Of a DNA stretch of 64,000 nt, positions 1 to 10,400 are shown piece by piece; the stretch's first letter is position 1; every line of letters begins with the position of its first letter. The notes below the pieces were generated by a model. That model did not search any database, was not told the origin of the DNA, and saw only the letters and a list, made by a program, of their open reading frames with translations. Origin of the DNA: Blastocladiella emersonii ATCC 22665 (lineage: Eukaryota; Blastocladiomycota; Blastocladiomycetes; Blastocladiales; Blastocladiaceae); assembly GCA_025594325.1 (NCBI GenBank), contig JANHCV010000001.1:2728001-2792000 (forward strand), in the 5' to 3' direction. Position numbers and translations under genes: made by a program.

Positions 1-897
1 CTCCCGACCCCGCCCGCATCGGCCCTCATCGACGACGCGATCCACCTGCTCGCCGTCCAGCGCGTGCGCGCCGCCGCGCTCTCCCTGATCCCGGACCGGT
101 TCGACGCGATGCGCCGCGCGTCGCTCGCGGCGTCGCCGACTCCGCCGCTGAGTCCCGTTATCACGGCGGCGGCGGCGGGTGGTGGCCCGCACGAGGATGG
201 GGATGATGAGGCCGACGAGGACGACGAGGAGGACAGCGAGGTCGATCTCGAGGGGCCGGGTACTGGCAACCAGCACGAGTATGGATACGGGTTCGAGTAC
301 AGCACGACCCCGTACGGCTACGGCCACGGCGGGTACGCGTTCGGCCGCGACGGCAACGAGACGGTCCCGGCGTCCCCGGCGCTCAGCAGCGACGACGACC
401 CGTACACGCGCCACTACGCGCGCCCCGCCACGGTGATCCGCACCACGGGCCGTATCGAGCCGACCCCGCCGCCCGTGTCGCCGCCCGTGCCCAAGTCGTC
501 CAAGTCGTCGAGCACCACTGCGTCCGATCCGGCCGACAAAGACGGCGGCCCGATGCAGATCTCAAAGTACTGCCTGGCGCTGCGCGACCTGGCGCGCGAG
601 CACGGGCCCGACATCTTCTACTCGTGCCTGCAGGTCGGCGAGTACCTGGCGAGCTTCGGGCCAGTGGTCGCGGGCGACGCGGCCGTCGCCGACGCGGGCC
701 GCCGCGCCAAGGCCGTCCGCAAGCAGCTCGAGCGGCTCGTCGACCGCCCCGTCCCGCTCATCGAGAAGCGCAAGGAGTCGGGCAAGGTCGGGTACCGGTT
801 CATTGGACCGCTCGACGACGCCGTGTTCGGCGAGTCGCTCGCTGCCCTCGCGGCCGCTGCGGCGGTGGACGGCGCGGCTGTCTCGGACGGCATGTAG
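1..897 (+). CDS. Hypothetical protein, C-terminal part (5' end outside window)
   Basis: The reading frame is open from base 1 to the TAG at 895-897, about 298 residues, so the true start lies upstream. I do not recognise the family. The visible part has three sections: an Ala-rich start; a long disordered middle with an acidic Asp/Glu run (about residues 70-85) and Tyr/Gly-rich stretches (GYGFEY, GYGHGG), followed by Pro/Ser-rich sequence; and a folded C-terminal section (about residues 185-270) beginning ISKYCLALRDLAREHG. That section has alternating helices and a basic segment (RRAKAVRKQLERLV) ending in a GYRFIG strand. The pattern could be a winged-helix DNA-binding domain, but this is inference from predicted shape only. 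Codon use matches the neighbouring genes. Confidence 0.6.
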   Translation, partial: LPTPPASALIDDAIHLLAVQRVRAAALSLIPDRFDAMRRASLAASPTPPLSPVITAAAAGGGPHEDGDDEADEDDEEDSEVDLEGPGTGNQHEYGYGFEYSTTPYGYGHGGYAFGRDGNETVPASPALSSDDDPYTRHYARPATVIRTTGRIEPTPPPVSPPVPKSSKSSSTTASDPADKDGGPMQISKYCLALRDLAREHGPDIFYSCLQVGEYLASFGPVVAGDAAVADAGRRAKAVRKQLERLVDRPVPLIEKRKESGKVGYRFIGPLDDAVFGESLAALAAAAAVDGAAVSDGM

Positions 898-1105
898 CGT
901 GGTGTATCACGGATTAGTTTGCTCGATCATAAACCCATCAGCAGAGTTAGACTCGGAACTTGAAGCGCGCATGTGTCTCCCGCCCGCCACGCCTGCTGGC
1001 GCTGTGACGCGCTTCGCTTCAGCCGGGACGCGTCGTTCATCGCTCTCCCACCGCCGTATCGCAATGTATTAAACTCTCGCACACTGGCACACTACGCAAC
1101 ACTCA
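898..1105. promoter_or_regulatory. Intergenic leader upstream of the SLC12 gene
   Basis: A short spacer between two co-directional genes. It carries the sequence ACTACGCAACACTCA directly before the start codon at 1106. Similar CGCAAC leaders lie just upstream of several other starts in the window. No TATA box is evident. Confidence 0.35.
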
Positions 1106-3934
1106 ATGCATCCAAAGACTCCACCCGTCGACGCCGACGACACGGACAACGCATCCGCGCCGCTGCTCGGGCCCCCGGCGCCCGCCCGCCCGCGCCATGG
1201 CACCGTGTCGACCATCGGCACCACGGCCACGGGCGCCACCTCCACCGCCGCGCCCACGGTCGCAACAACAGCCGCAGCGTCGAGCACGCTGCCCCGCAGC
1301 TCTACCGCCGCCTCCTCCTCCAAGAAGCTCGACACCGTCGCAGGCGTGTTCCTACCCGTCTTTCTCTCAATCTGGGGCCTGCAGTTCTATCTGCGCTTCG
1401 GCGTGATCCTCGGGTACGCGGGCGTGCTGGGCACGCTCGCGATGCTGGGCGCCGGGTACGCCGTGACGACGCTGACGACGCTGAGCGTGTCGGCCATCTC
1501 GACCAACGGCCGCGTGCGCGCCGGCGGCGCCTACTACATGATCTCGCGGTGCCTCGGTGCCGAGTTTGGCGGGTCGATTGGCGCCGTCTACTACGTCGGC
1601 AGCGTGCTGGGCGGCGCCATGAGCGCCGTCGGGTTCGTCGAGCCGCTGCTCGACACGTTTGGGGACGTCCTCCCCGACGACGGCTGGGCGCAGACGGGAT
1701 ACGCTACAGCCCTGCTCGCCGTCGCCACGCTGCTCAGTTTCGGCGGCGCGGCGTGGTTCGCGAAACTCAACAAGGCGCTGTTCGTCGTGCTCAACCTGAC
1801 GACGATCTCGGCGCTCGGCTCGCTGTTCCTGATCCCGCACGCCGCGGGCGGCGGCGGTACGGGTCCGTCGTGGGCCGTGCTCCGCGAGAACCTGTTCCCG
1901 ACCTTCACGGCGCCGCACACGGCGCACGCGCTGTTCGGCCTGCTGTTCCCGGCGTGCGCGGGGATCCTCGCGGGCGCGTCCATGTCGGGCGAGCTGCGCA
2001 CGCCGAGCCAGTCGATCCCGCGCGGCACGCTCGCGGGGATCGGCGTCACGGGCACGCTGTATATTTTCGCGGCGCTCATCATGGGCTCCACGCTCCCCCG
2101 CGCGGTGCTGCAGACGGACCTGGGCGTGCTCGGCACCTACTCGCGCGCCCCGCAGCTGTACACGGTCGGCATCTTTTCCGCGGCCTTCTGCGCCGTGTTC
2201 GGCGGGGTGCTGGGCACCGCGCAGCTCCTGCGCGCGATCCTGCGCGACCGCGTCCTGCCGCTCCTCCCGCACGCCGCGTCGCCGCGCGCGTGCATCGCCG
2301 TGACGTGGCTGCTGACGCAGCTCGCGCTGGTCGCGGCAGGCGGGTCGCTCGACGCCCTCGCGCCCTTCTACACGACCACGACGCTGCTGTGCTACGCGAC
2401 CGTGAACCTCGCGTGCCTGCTGCTGCGCGTCGCGGGCGCGCCCAACTTCCGCCCGGCGTTCCGCTACTTTGGCCGCACCACCGCGGCCGCCGGGCTCCTC
2501 GCGTGCCTCCTCGCCATGCTCGCCGTCGACGCCGCGTACGCCGCCGGGTGCATCCTTGTCAACGCCTTGCTATTCGCGGCCGTCCACTACGCGGGCGAGC
2601 CGAAAGACTGGGGCGACGTGTCCCTCGCCCTCGCGTACCACCAGGTCCGCCGGCTTCTGCTCAAGATGGACCGCCGCCACGCCAGCGTCAAGGCGTGGCG
2701 CCCGCAGATCCTGTACCTGGTCCCGCCTGCGGCGCCCGCCGCCGTCACGGGCGACATCCGGTTCGCCAACGACGCGAAAAAGGGCGCCCTGTTCGTCGTC
2801 GGCGTCCCCGTCATCGGCCACCTGCACGACCAGGTCACGCAGGTGTACGCGGCGCGTGCCGCGTGGCGCGATGCCGTTGTCGCGGCCGAGGTCAAGGCGC
2901 TCGTCCATGTCGCCGTCGCCCCGACCCCGCGCGCGGCCGCCGCCGCGATGTTGCTGGGCACCGGGCTCGGATCGCTCGCGCCGAACATCGTCCTCGCCGG
3001 GTTCCCCGAGGGGCGCGCCGCGCCCGCGTTCCTCGGTACCCTCGACGACGCCGTCGCGCTCGCCAAGTCCGTCGGCGTACTGCGCCACTTCCGCGCTACC
3101 GACGACGAAGGCGAGGTCGCGGGGACTATCGATATCTGGCCGCTGTGCTTCACGTCCGCGCCCGCCACCGCTGCGCCCGCCGACGTCCCGTTCGGCCCGC
3201 GGTCGCCCGTGCGGCGCGCGTCAACACTGGCCCTGCGCACCGACCCGACCGCGGCTGCCGAACCGCAGGTCTTTGACGACGTGGCGACCTGGACCCTCGT
3301 CCTGCAACTCGGCGCGATCCTGGCGACGACAGACCGGTGGCGGCGCCGGTCGCGCGTGCGCGTGTTCGTGGTCGTCGAGCGCCGCGCGCACGCCGAGGAC
3401 GACCGCCGCGTCGTGCGCCGCGTCGTGCGCGACTTGCGGATCGACGCCGACATCCACGTCGTGTGTCTCGAGGACGAGCCCCCCGGCGTCGTCCCCGGCG
3501 GCGTCGTGGTGTCGAGCGACGACGAGGTGGTGGTTAAGATCGAGCCGGACGAGGAGGATGAGGATGAGGAGGACGATGCGTCGACGGCCGCGATCCGTGA
3601 CCGCGCGCGGTTCCAGCCCCCGCCGCGCCGCAGACTGCGGACCATGTCGAACAAGAACGGCGAGACCGCGACGGCGCCCGCCGCAGCAACAACGGCAGCC
3701 GAGGCGGATCCCGCAGCCCACACCCTGCACCGGCTGATCGCCAAGTACTCGTCGGCGGCGGCCGTGGTCCTGACACCGCTCCCGCCGTGGCCGCGCGGGG
3801 CGTGGCGCGACTCGAGCGCGGCGGCCGCGTGGTTCGCGACTGTCGACGCGCTGAGCGGCGGGCCCGACGGGCGCGTGCCGATGGCGATGCTGGCGGCGGC
3901 GCCGGGGCAGGTGCCGGTGACTACGCAACTCTGA
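1106..3934 (+). CDS. SLC12-family cation-chloride cotransporter (fungal Vhc1 / SLC12A9 type)
   Basis: Single-exon gene of 942 residues. SLC12 proteins carry out electroneutral cotransport of Cl- with K+ and/or Na+; the yeast member Vhc1 is vacuolar. After a low-complexity Ser/Thr/Ala N-tail (about 1-70), the first membrane helix region GVFLPVFLSIWGLQFYLRFG is the classic APC-fold start of this family, followed by the conserved VRAGGAYYMISRCLG segment. About 12 hydrophobic segments run to about residue 490. The C-terminal soluble half begins with HASVKAWRPQILYLV, the signature of the SLC12 C-terminal domain, and carries an acidic insert (EPDEEDEDEEDD near residue 815). Length fits the family. 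The ATG at 1106 is the first in frame and follows a CGCAAC leader. The exact ion preference cannot be read from sequence. The gene is followed tail-to-tail by the SNAPC3-like gene after only 23 bp. Confidence 0.9.
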   Translation: MHPKTPPVDADDTDNASAPLLGPPAPARPRHGTVSTIGTTATGATSTAAPTVATTAAASSTLPRSSTAASSSKKLDTVAGVFLPVFLSIWGLQFYLRFGVILGYAGVLGTLAMLGAGYAVTTLTTLSVSAISTNGRVRAGGAYYMISRCLGAEFGGSIGAVYYVGSVLGGAMSAVGFVEPLLDTFGDVLPDDGWAQTGYATALLAVATLLSFGGAAWFAKLNKALFVVLNLTTISALGSLFLIPHAAGGGGTGPSWAVLRENLFPTFTAPHTAHALFGLLFPACAGILAGASMSGELRTPSQSIPRGTLAGIGVTGTLYIFAALIMGSTLPRAVLQTDLGVLGTYSRAPQLYTVGIFSAAFCAVFGGVLGTAQLLRAILRDRVLPLLPHAASPRACIAVTWLLTQLALVAAGGSLDALAPFYTTTTLLCYATVNLACLLLRVAGAPNFRPAFRYFGRTTAAAGLLACLLAMLAVDAAYAAGCILVNALLFAAVHYAGEPKDWGDVSLALAYHQVRRLLLKMDRRHASVKAWRPQILYLVPPAAPAAVTGDIRFANDAKKGALFVVGVPVIGHLHDQVTQVYAARAAWRDAVVAAEVKALVHVAVAPTPRAAAAAMLLGTGLGSLAPNIVLAGFPEGRAAPAFLGTLDDAVALAKSVGVLRHFRATDDEGEVAGTIDIWPLCFTSAPATAAPADVPFGPRSPVRRASTLALRTDPTAAAEPQVFDDVATWTLVLQLGAILATTDRWRRRSRVRVFVVVERRAHAEDDRRVVRRVVRDLRIDADIHVVCLEDEPPGVVPGGVVVSSDDEVVVKIEPDEEDEDEEDDASTAAIRDRARFQPPPRRRLRTMSNKNGETATAPAAATTAAEADPAAHTLHRLIAKYSSAAAVVLTPLPPWPRGAWRDSSAAAAWFATVDALSGGPDGRVPMAMLAAAPGQVPVTTQL

Positions 3935-3957
3935 ATGAATATATTCACTAAACTAGC

Positions 3958-5633
3958 TCAGCCGATCTCGTGGACGATCTCGTGCACGACAAAGTCGTCG
4001 TACAGCAGCGTGACGCCGTCGCGCGCGTAGTGGAAGGCCGTGTAGCACTCGGCGCACCACCGGCACGGGTTGGCCACGGCGTGGCGGTCGCCGCGCGTCA
4101 CGTACCGCGCGGCGCGGTAGTCGCAGACCGTGCACCGCTGCCGCCGCGTGTGCCGCTTGAAGGTGGTCCGCGGGTACGATGTCTCGGGCGGGTCGGCGAC
4201 TGGATTCCACAAGCTAGGTTTGGGGGATGTTAGGGGACGGTGAGGTGCGAGTGTGGGGTGGTGGTGGACGCGTACCGAATGTTCTGGACAATGACGAGGT
4301 GCTCGCACGCGCCCTGGTGGACGAGCACGTACGGCTCGTTGATGCGCAGCGGGACCGCGTCGAGCGGCGTCGACTCCATGGGCAGCCGCTCGAGCGGGAG
4401 GTTGCGCGCCGTGTACCACTGCATGATTGGGCTACATTCCGACGTCGTCAGTGACACGGATCAGCCAGACCCGTCCAAGAAAAAAGCGTACCCAGCGACG
4501 TCGAGCAATCGGTACCCCGCGCGCCCGTCGACGAGGATGCGGCCGTCGACGACGAGCGCGCTCGGCGACGTCTTGGGCTTGCCGGCCTCGGGGTTGTTGG
4601 CGCCGGCCTGGCGCTCGTGCGGCGACGTGTAGTCGGCAGGGCAGAAGAGGTGGTCGCGGAGAACGGAGAAGGGCTGGGTCGAGAGGACCTCGATCTCGCG
4701 CAGGCGGCGCTGCGGGTGCACGGGGTCGTGCAGCGAGATAGTCACGACGGACAGGTCCCGGTACGCGGGGAACGGCGGCAGGTGCGCGGTCAGGATGGTC
4801 TTGGGGACGCCGTTGACGTTGAAGCCTTGCGGCGCCATGCTGGTCGCGGGCTACGAGCGAGAGTGCGGTCGTGAGTGGACGTGCCGACCGCTGAGAAGTA
4901 ACCAAGTAGTACCAGTCGCTCGTGCGTCCCGCGCTCACCCGACTCCTCGGGCGGCGTGGCGGCATTGATCTCGGGCATCAGCGGCATCGGGGCGAGCTCG
5001 AACGTGTCGTCCTGGGCCGACCGCAGCCCACTTGCCTCGCGCATGACCGTGATCGTGTCGAGCTGCTGCTGCAGCGTCGACGGCGCCTCGGACAGCACGA
5101 GCGCGGCCGGGAGCGGCTTGCGCACCGGAAAGTCGGCCGACCGGCGCTGCGCCGACTCGGCACGCTGCTGCTGCAGGTGGTGGAACAGTGCGCTCTCGCG
5201 CAGATACCACCCGGGGTCGCGGTCGTGCCGCCCCGGCCAGTCCTCGGCGGCCGGGTCCGCGAGCGGATCGCCGGCGGCGGGCGGCGGAATGAAGGGCCAC
5301 CGCCGTTCCTCGGGCAGTTTCCACATGGGCGCGTCGGGGTTGGCGGACGCGATCACGGCGCTACGGTTGGTTCGGCGAGTCAGGCGTGTCATGCCCACTG
5401 GAACGTCCAGAGAGAGCACGTACTTACTCGATGGCGGGCTCTAGCTCGGGCCGCTCGTACGCCCACCACACGTTGGCGAGGATGCCCTGCAGCTCGTGCG
5501 ACGCGCGCGCGGCGTGGGCGCGGGCGTAGGCGTGGAACTCGGGCAGCGACACGGGCGGGCTCGCAGCCACGTCGCGGAACAGCACGCGGCTCGGCCGCCA
5601 TGCGCGCGGGCGGGTCGGGTCGGACTGATTCAT
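3958..5633 (-). CDS. SNAPC3: snRNA-activating protein complex subunit 3 (SNAP50) homologue
   Basis: SNAPc binds the proximal sequence element of snRNA promoters and recruits Pol II or Pol III. Five exons, complement(join(3958..4213,4276..4431,4471..4839,4944..5360,5428..5633)), give 467 residues in unbroken phase. Diagnostic blocks in order: [12 protein letters not shown] in exon 2, [13 protein letters not shown] in exon 3, then [20 protein letters not shown] and the C-terminal zinc-binding block [14 protein letters not shown]...[15 protein letters not shown]. The last two are hallmark SNAP50 motifs with their Cys/His ligands. Intron 2 is the weak point: the better-looking donor GTGAGC (at 4938) does not keep phase, whereas GTCGGG (at 4943) with acceptor CAG before 4839 does. 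Intron 3 is only 39 nt with an unusual GTCTGG donor. The gene stands head-to-head with Rab5 over a 380-bp promoter region. Confidence 0.82.
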
Positions 5634-6013
5634 GGTTGCATGTGGGGGCGGGGTCTGGGGTGAGAGAGCGACGGAGGGACGACGAGCAGCAGAGAGAGGA
5701 GCGGCTCGACGACTCACGTGGGCGAGCCGGGCGCGTCGTGCTCAGCAGCGCACGCGAGGCGAACGCCACACCGCCGCCGCTGGCCGGCCCTCCATCCGGG
5801 ACTCGCCCTCCCCTCCCCTCCCTCCCGACCCGCTAGTGCCACGCGCGCATCCCACGAGACTACCTGCACTGCATCTCTCCCACGTAACGCTACGCAACGA
5901 CACCCGGCACCGCACGCCCCGCCGACCCCCCGACCCGTGCTCGCCCGCCCCATCTCGATCGCCCCTCGAGACCTGCCACACCCAAACACGCACCAATCTC
6001 TCGCCAGGCAACC
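5634..6013. promoter_or_regulatory. Bidirectional promoter region between SNAPC3 and Rab5
   Basis: 380 bp separates two divergent start codons. The Rab5-proximal half is pyrimidine-rich (CCCTCCCCTCCC runs at about 5808-5830) and contains CACGTAACGCTACGCAACGA at 5881-5900, resembling leaders before RPC6 and the PPR gene. No clear TATA box is visible, so both genes probably use a TATA-less initiator. Confidence 0.4.
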
Positions 6014-6809
6014 ATGTCTGCACCCGCCGCCCCCAACGCCGCGCCGGTCCAGGTCAAGCTGGTCCTTCTCGGTGCGTGCGCCGCCTCCCGATGAGCGAGC
6101 GAACGGTTTCCGGGGGAGCGATCCGTTTGCTGACGTGTGTGCGCCACCACGCCTCGTTGTGCGTAGGCCAGGCCGCCGTCGGCAAGTCGTCGCTCGTGCT
6201 GCGCTTCGTGCGCAACGAGTTCCAGGAGAACCGCGAGCCGACGATTGGCGCCGCCTTCCTGACGCAGAAGTGCAAGGTGGACGACAAGGTGGTCAAGTTC
6301 GAGATCTGGGACACGGCCGGCCAGGAGCGCTTCCACTCGCTCGCCCCCATGTACTACCGCAACGCGCTCGCCGCCATCGTCGTCTACGACGTGACCTCGG
6401 CCCAGTCCTTTGACAAGGCCAAGTCGTGGGTCAAGGAGCTGCAGCTGCAGGGCAACTCCAACATCGTCATTGCCCTCGCCGGCAACAAGATTGACCTTAT
6501 CAAGTCCGAGGGTGAGGGAGTCCGCGAGGTCAGCGACCAGGAGGCCCGCGCCTACGCCGCCGAGACGGGCCTGCTCTTTTTCGAGACCTCGGCCAAGGAC
6601 GGAACCGGCGTCGAGGTCATCTTCAACGACATTGGTACGCTTGCTCGCTGTTTCGCTTCTGTGTGCAACCCACGCTCACCTCATCGCCCGCTTTCACGCG
6701 TCTAGCCAAGAAGATCCCCTTCGAGCAGATCCTCGCCAAGGCGAACGCGCCGCGCCAGGGCGTCAACCTGCACGAGCCGCAGCCCGCTGCCCCCAGCAAG
6801 TGCTGCTAA
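6014..6809 (+). CDS. RAB5: Rab5-type small GTPase (early endosome)
   Basis: Three exons, join(6014..6071,6167..6634,6706..6809), encode 209 residues. Rab5 controls early endosome fusion and cargo sorting. All nucleotide-binding motifs are present: P-loop GQAAVGKSS (residues 20-28, split by intron 1), switch [10 protein letters not shown], switch [26 protein letters not shown] and ETSAK. The Rab5-specific [21 protein letters not shown] region and a C-terminal CC prenylation signal (SKCC) identify the subfamily. Introns start GTGCGT and GTACGC and end in TAG. Length is typical. Fungal Ypt51/Vps21 is the functional equivalent. Confidence 0.95.
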
Positions 6810-7415
6810 ACGCACCCCCGTATCGTGTCGCCCCCGCTCGATCGGGTCATTTTGCCTCCCCTCCCTCCCGTCCCCCGCATCATCTTCTCTCGTGTAATCA
6901 TTCGTCTGCTCCCCCCTTGCTTTCCCCCCCGTTGTTTGCTTTCTGTTGACAAGATCCCGCTTTGTACGCTTGTGGTCGATTGTTGTTGTCCAAAGGGCCG
7001 GGATCTGGGAGACGGCCCACGCCGCACGCACGCGTGCATGTCTCGCATCTCACATCGCGTCTCGCGCCTTGCTTGACCACCACGCGCGCCCACCGACGAC
7101 GCGCGCCGCCTTCTGGTCCGCCTCGCGCACATGAGCGACGCGCGCGTGCGCATGGAATCAATCCCGATTCCAGCTTGCTCCGTGCGCCAGCGCACCACGT
7201 ATCACTCGAACGAAGCAGCGCACTTGACGCACTGGCACCCGCCGCGGCCCACCTATCGCATCGGCCGCGCTGGGCGCTCCATTTTCTCCATCCGCGGGCC
7301 CATGAACGCTGGCCGTGCCTGCCGCCGCGCCTGATGCATCCCACGCGACGCAAGTCGCGGCTGCGCCACCTCCCCGACACGACCACGCTGTGGCGCAACG
7401 CGTCATCCTGAAACC
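6810..7415. other. Intergenic region, Rab5 3' end to receptor-PDE leader
   Basis: 606 bp without a convincing gene. The first part is C/T-rich and probably the Rab5 3' UTR. The rest is GC-rich, with a short open frame at 7131-7334 that has neither family similarity nor codon bias. TGGCGCAACGCGTCATCC lies just before the ATG at 7416 and matches the CGCAAC leader theme. Confidence 0.4.
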
Positions 7416-10400
7416 ATGGCCGCTACCGACGTTGCCGCCGCCGCACCGGCCGCACGGCGGCGATCTACTTCCCCGTATCCGCAACAACGACAACATCTGC
7501 CGTGCGATGGCCGGGCAAGGCCACGTCGATGCCGCGCCACGGCTGGGCCGTGGACTGCTCTCGCCGCGCTCGTCGTGACGCTGGTCCTGTGTGCTGGCTC
7601 GACCCATGCGCGAATCACCATCGCCTTCACCAATGCGCTGCGAGGAGAGCTCGACGGCGTCAACGTATGATGATGGCTCCGATCTGTCCCGAGTCGAAAC
7701 CTACGCTGACACGGAGATCCTGTGGCTAGGGCGTCGGCGGTGTCCCGCGGCTCAAGACGGTCCTGTCGCAGTACCCTTCCGCACTCCGCATCAACACCCA
7801 CGGCTTCATCGGGAGCGGCGCCATGTTTGCCAAGTCGGCGGGTACCGTGGAGACGGACGTGCTCAGCACCATCTTTCACGCTACGGGGTGCGCTAACCCG
7901 CGCTTGTTCCTCATCAACGCCGCGACTGACCTTCCCCGAATGTAGTTTCGGGACCCGCGAGCTCGGCCTCGGCGTTTCCAGGCTCGCATCGAGTACGCTC
8001 CAACTACACCGACATGATCGGAGCGAGCTCACCCGTCTCCGTCATGTCTAGACGTGGTTGCGCGAGCAGGAACCACAGCAGTCCTCGCGTCGACATGGTC
8101 GTTCGCCTCGCGCTCGTCGCTGTTCACGGGCGTCAAGCCGTACACGGTCCTCTCGGCCGTCGACAGCGTGACCAACGCGGCCGTCCGAATCGGCGTCGTG
8201 ACGCTCGGCAACCCTGGTACGCGGTCCGATCGCCGACTCGACAACGCGGCTGACTCCTTCGCCGTGTAGCAATCTGCACCGTCGCCAACTGCAACGACCT
8301 GACGGGCCCGGTCCTGCGGCCCTCGCTCAACGCCACGACGCGGCTCCGCGAGCTCGTCGCGCAGCTCACGGCCATGGAGAGCGTGCAGCTCGTCGTTGCC
8401 ATCGGGACGAGCGCGTCGCCGTCAGCGGCCGCGGCCGAGCTGGCTCTGGCCCACACAGTCCCCGGCATCGACGTGGTCCTGCTCGGCGCCACGGCGGCGG
8501 CGCTCCCGGGCGTCGCGAGCCCCGCCAACTTCCCGTGGATCACCACCAACGCTGCCGGCGGGCATCCTCTCCACGTCGCGCTCCTGCCCGGCGACTCGGG
8601 CGCCGCGGTCGGTATCGTCCATCTCGACGGGATCACGTCGGCGACCTCGCCTCTCACGTCCATCGTCACCGTTTCGGGGGCGCGGGTCGCGCTGTCGTGC
8701 CCCGACCCCGCGGCCACGACCTGCGTGCAGCCGGACTCGGCGACACAGACGGATATCACCAACCGCCTCGCCGCGCTTGTCTCGGCCTCGTCGTCGTTCT
8801 CGCTCTCCCTCGGCTCGGCGCTCCGCGCGAGCGCGTGCGCGAGCAACACCGAGTGCGCGCTCGGTGCGCTTGTCGCGCGCGCCGTCCGGTCCACGGGCTC
8901 GTGCTCCGCATCGCTCGTCACCGTGGCCCCGCTCGTTAACGTCACGACCCGCGACGCGGGCACCTCGCTGTCGTGGGACGACCTGCGCGCCGTGTACCCA
9001 GCCAACGACGCGGTCGGCGTGGCGATGGTCTCAACGCTCGACCTCGTCGACTGGGTGACGTGGGCGCGCGCGAGCGACGGGTTCGCGCAGGCGTCGGGGC
9101 TCGCCGTGACGCTCAACGCGGCCGGCGCCATCATCGACGTGGCCGTCGGCGGCACGTCCGTCGTCACGGGCGACCAGGCGCGGACCATCACCGTGTGCAC
9201 GACGGGCTCGATGCTGGCGCGGATGCCCGACGCCCTGCGCGCGCGGCTCGCGGCGGATGCGTGGAATATCAACGTGATCGACGCCATGTACCTCGCGTAC
9301 GTGGGCAGCCCGAGCGCGTTCACGTTCGCGCCCGAGGGCACGTGGACCGTGTCGTCGGCGTCGCAGGCCACGGCGGTCGTCACGGGCACCTGCACGTACA
9401 ATGCGTCGGCGACGCTGGCCGGGTCGCCGAAACCGGCCGCGTCGCAGCAAGAGCAGTGCACGGGGATCCGGCTCGGCGCCGACTTTACGCACGAGCTCTT
9501 CGCGCCGGGCGGCGGGGCGCAGCAGCTCGTGGCCATGGCGCTCAACCTCACGCTGCCCGACTTCACCGGCGGCGATGCCGCGTACATTGCGTCGTCGCCG
9601 TCGGCCCCGCCCGCCGTCACGCTCACGTCCAGCGGGATCGCTACCGCGCCGTTCGCGCCCGCGTACGTCCGCATCGTGTACACGGGCCGCCGGATCTCGT
9701 CGGCGCCCGTCACGATTGCGGCCACGGGCCTCACGGCGTGCCCCGACGGGTACATTCCGCTGGGCTCCAACGCCTGCGAGGCGTGTCCCGCGGGCAGCTA
9801 CCGGAACGGCACGCTGTCGTGGTGCGCGCCGTGCCCGGCCGGGACGGTGGCCAGCGCCACGGGCTCGACGTCGTGCACCCCGTGCAGCGCGGGCTCCGTC
9901 GCCGCGTCCGCGGGCCAGTCGACGTGCTCGGCGTGTCCCGCGGCCATGTACGCGCCGGCCATGGGTCTCTCAGCGTGCCTGGCGTGCACGGCGCCGCGGA
10001 TCCGCGCGTCGAACGCGCTGTGTGTGTGCCCGATCGACGGGCACGTCTTTGACCCGTCGACGGGCGCGTGCACGGCGCCGGGCGTCATGTCGTCGATCGC
10101 GATCACGTCGTCGTTCCTGGCGGGCGCCGCGGGCCTGCTCATCTTCGCGACGGTCGTGAGCGTGTACATGTGGAGCAAGAAGCGGCCGCGGAGCAGCAGC
10201 GGCGGGAGCGGGAGCAAGGGGTCGGGGCGCACGCCGCGGTCCGTGATCCAGTCGCAGCAGCAGGCGCAGCTCAGCAGCCAGATCCAGAACCAGCTGAGCT
10301 CGTCGGCGGCCGCGAGCCAGCTGTCGGGCGGCGGCGTCGACGCGCAGCTCGACGCGCCCATCAAGCGCGCCATCGATATCTTGCAGATGCTCAAGGCGTC

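Noticed and set aside
4904-4944. GTGAGC donor for SNAPC3 intron 2
   Set aside because: It leaves one extra base, and no available acceptor restores the frame of exon 3. GTCGGG with acceptor before 4839 gives a full-length 467-residue protein.
7131-7334. Small ORF upstream of the receptor PDE
   Set aside because: No family, no codon preference and no conserved splice or leader context. Most likely chance in GC-rich DNA.
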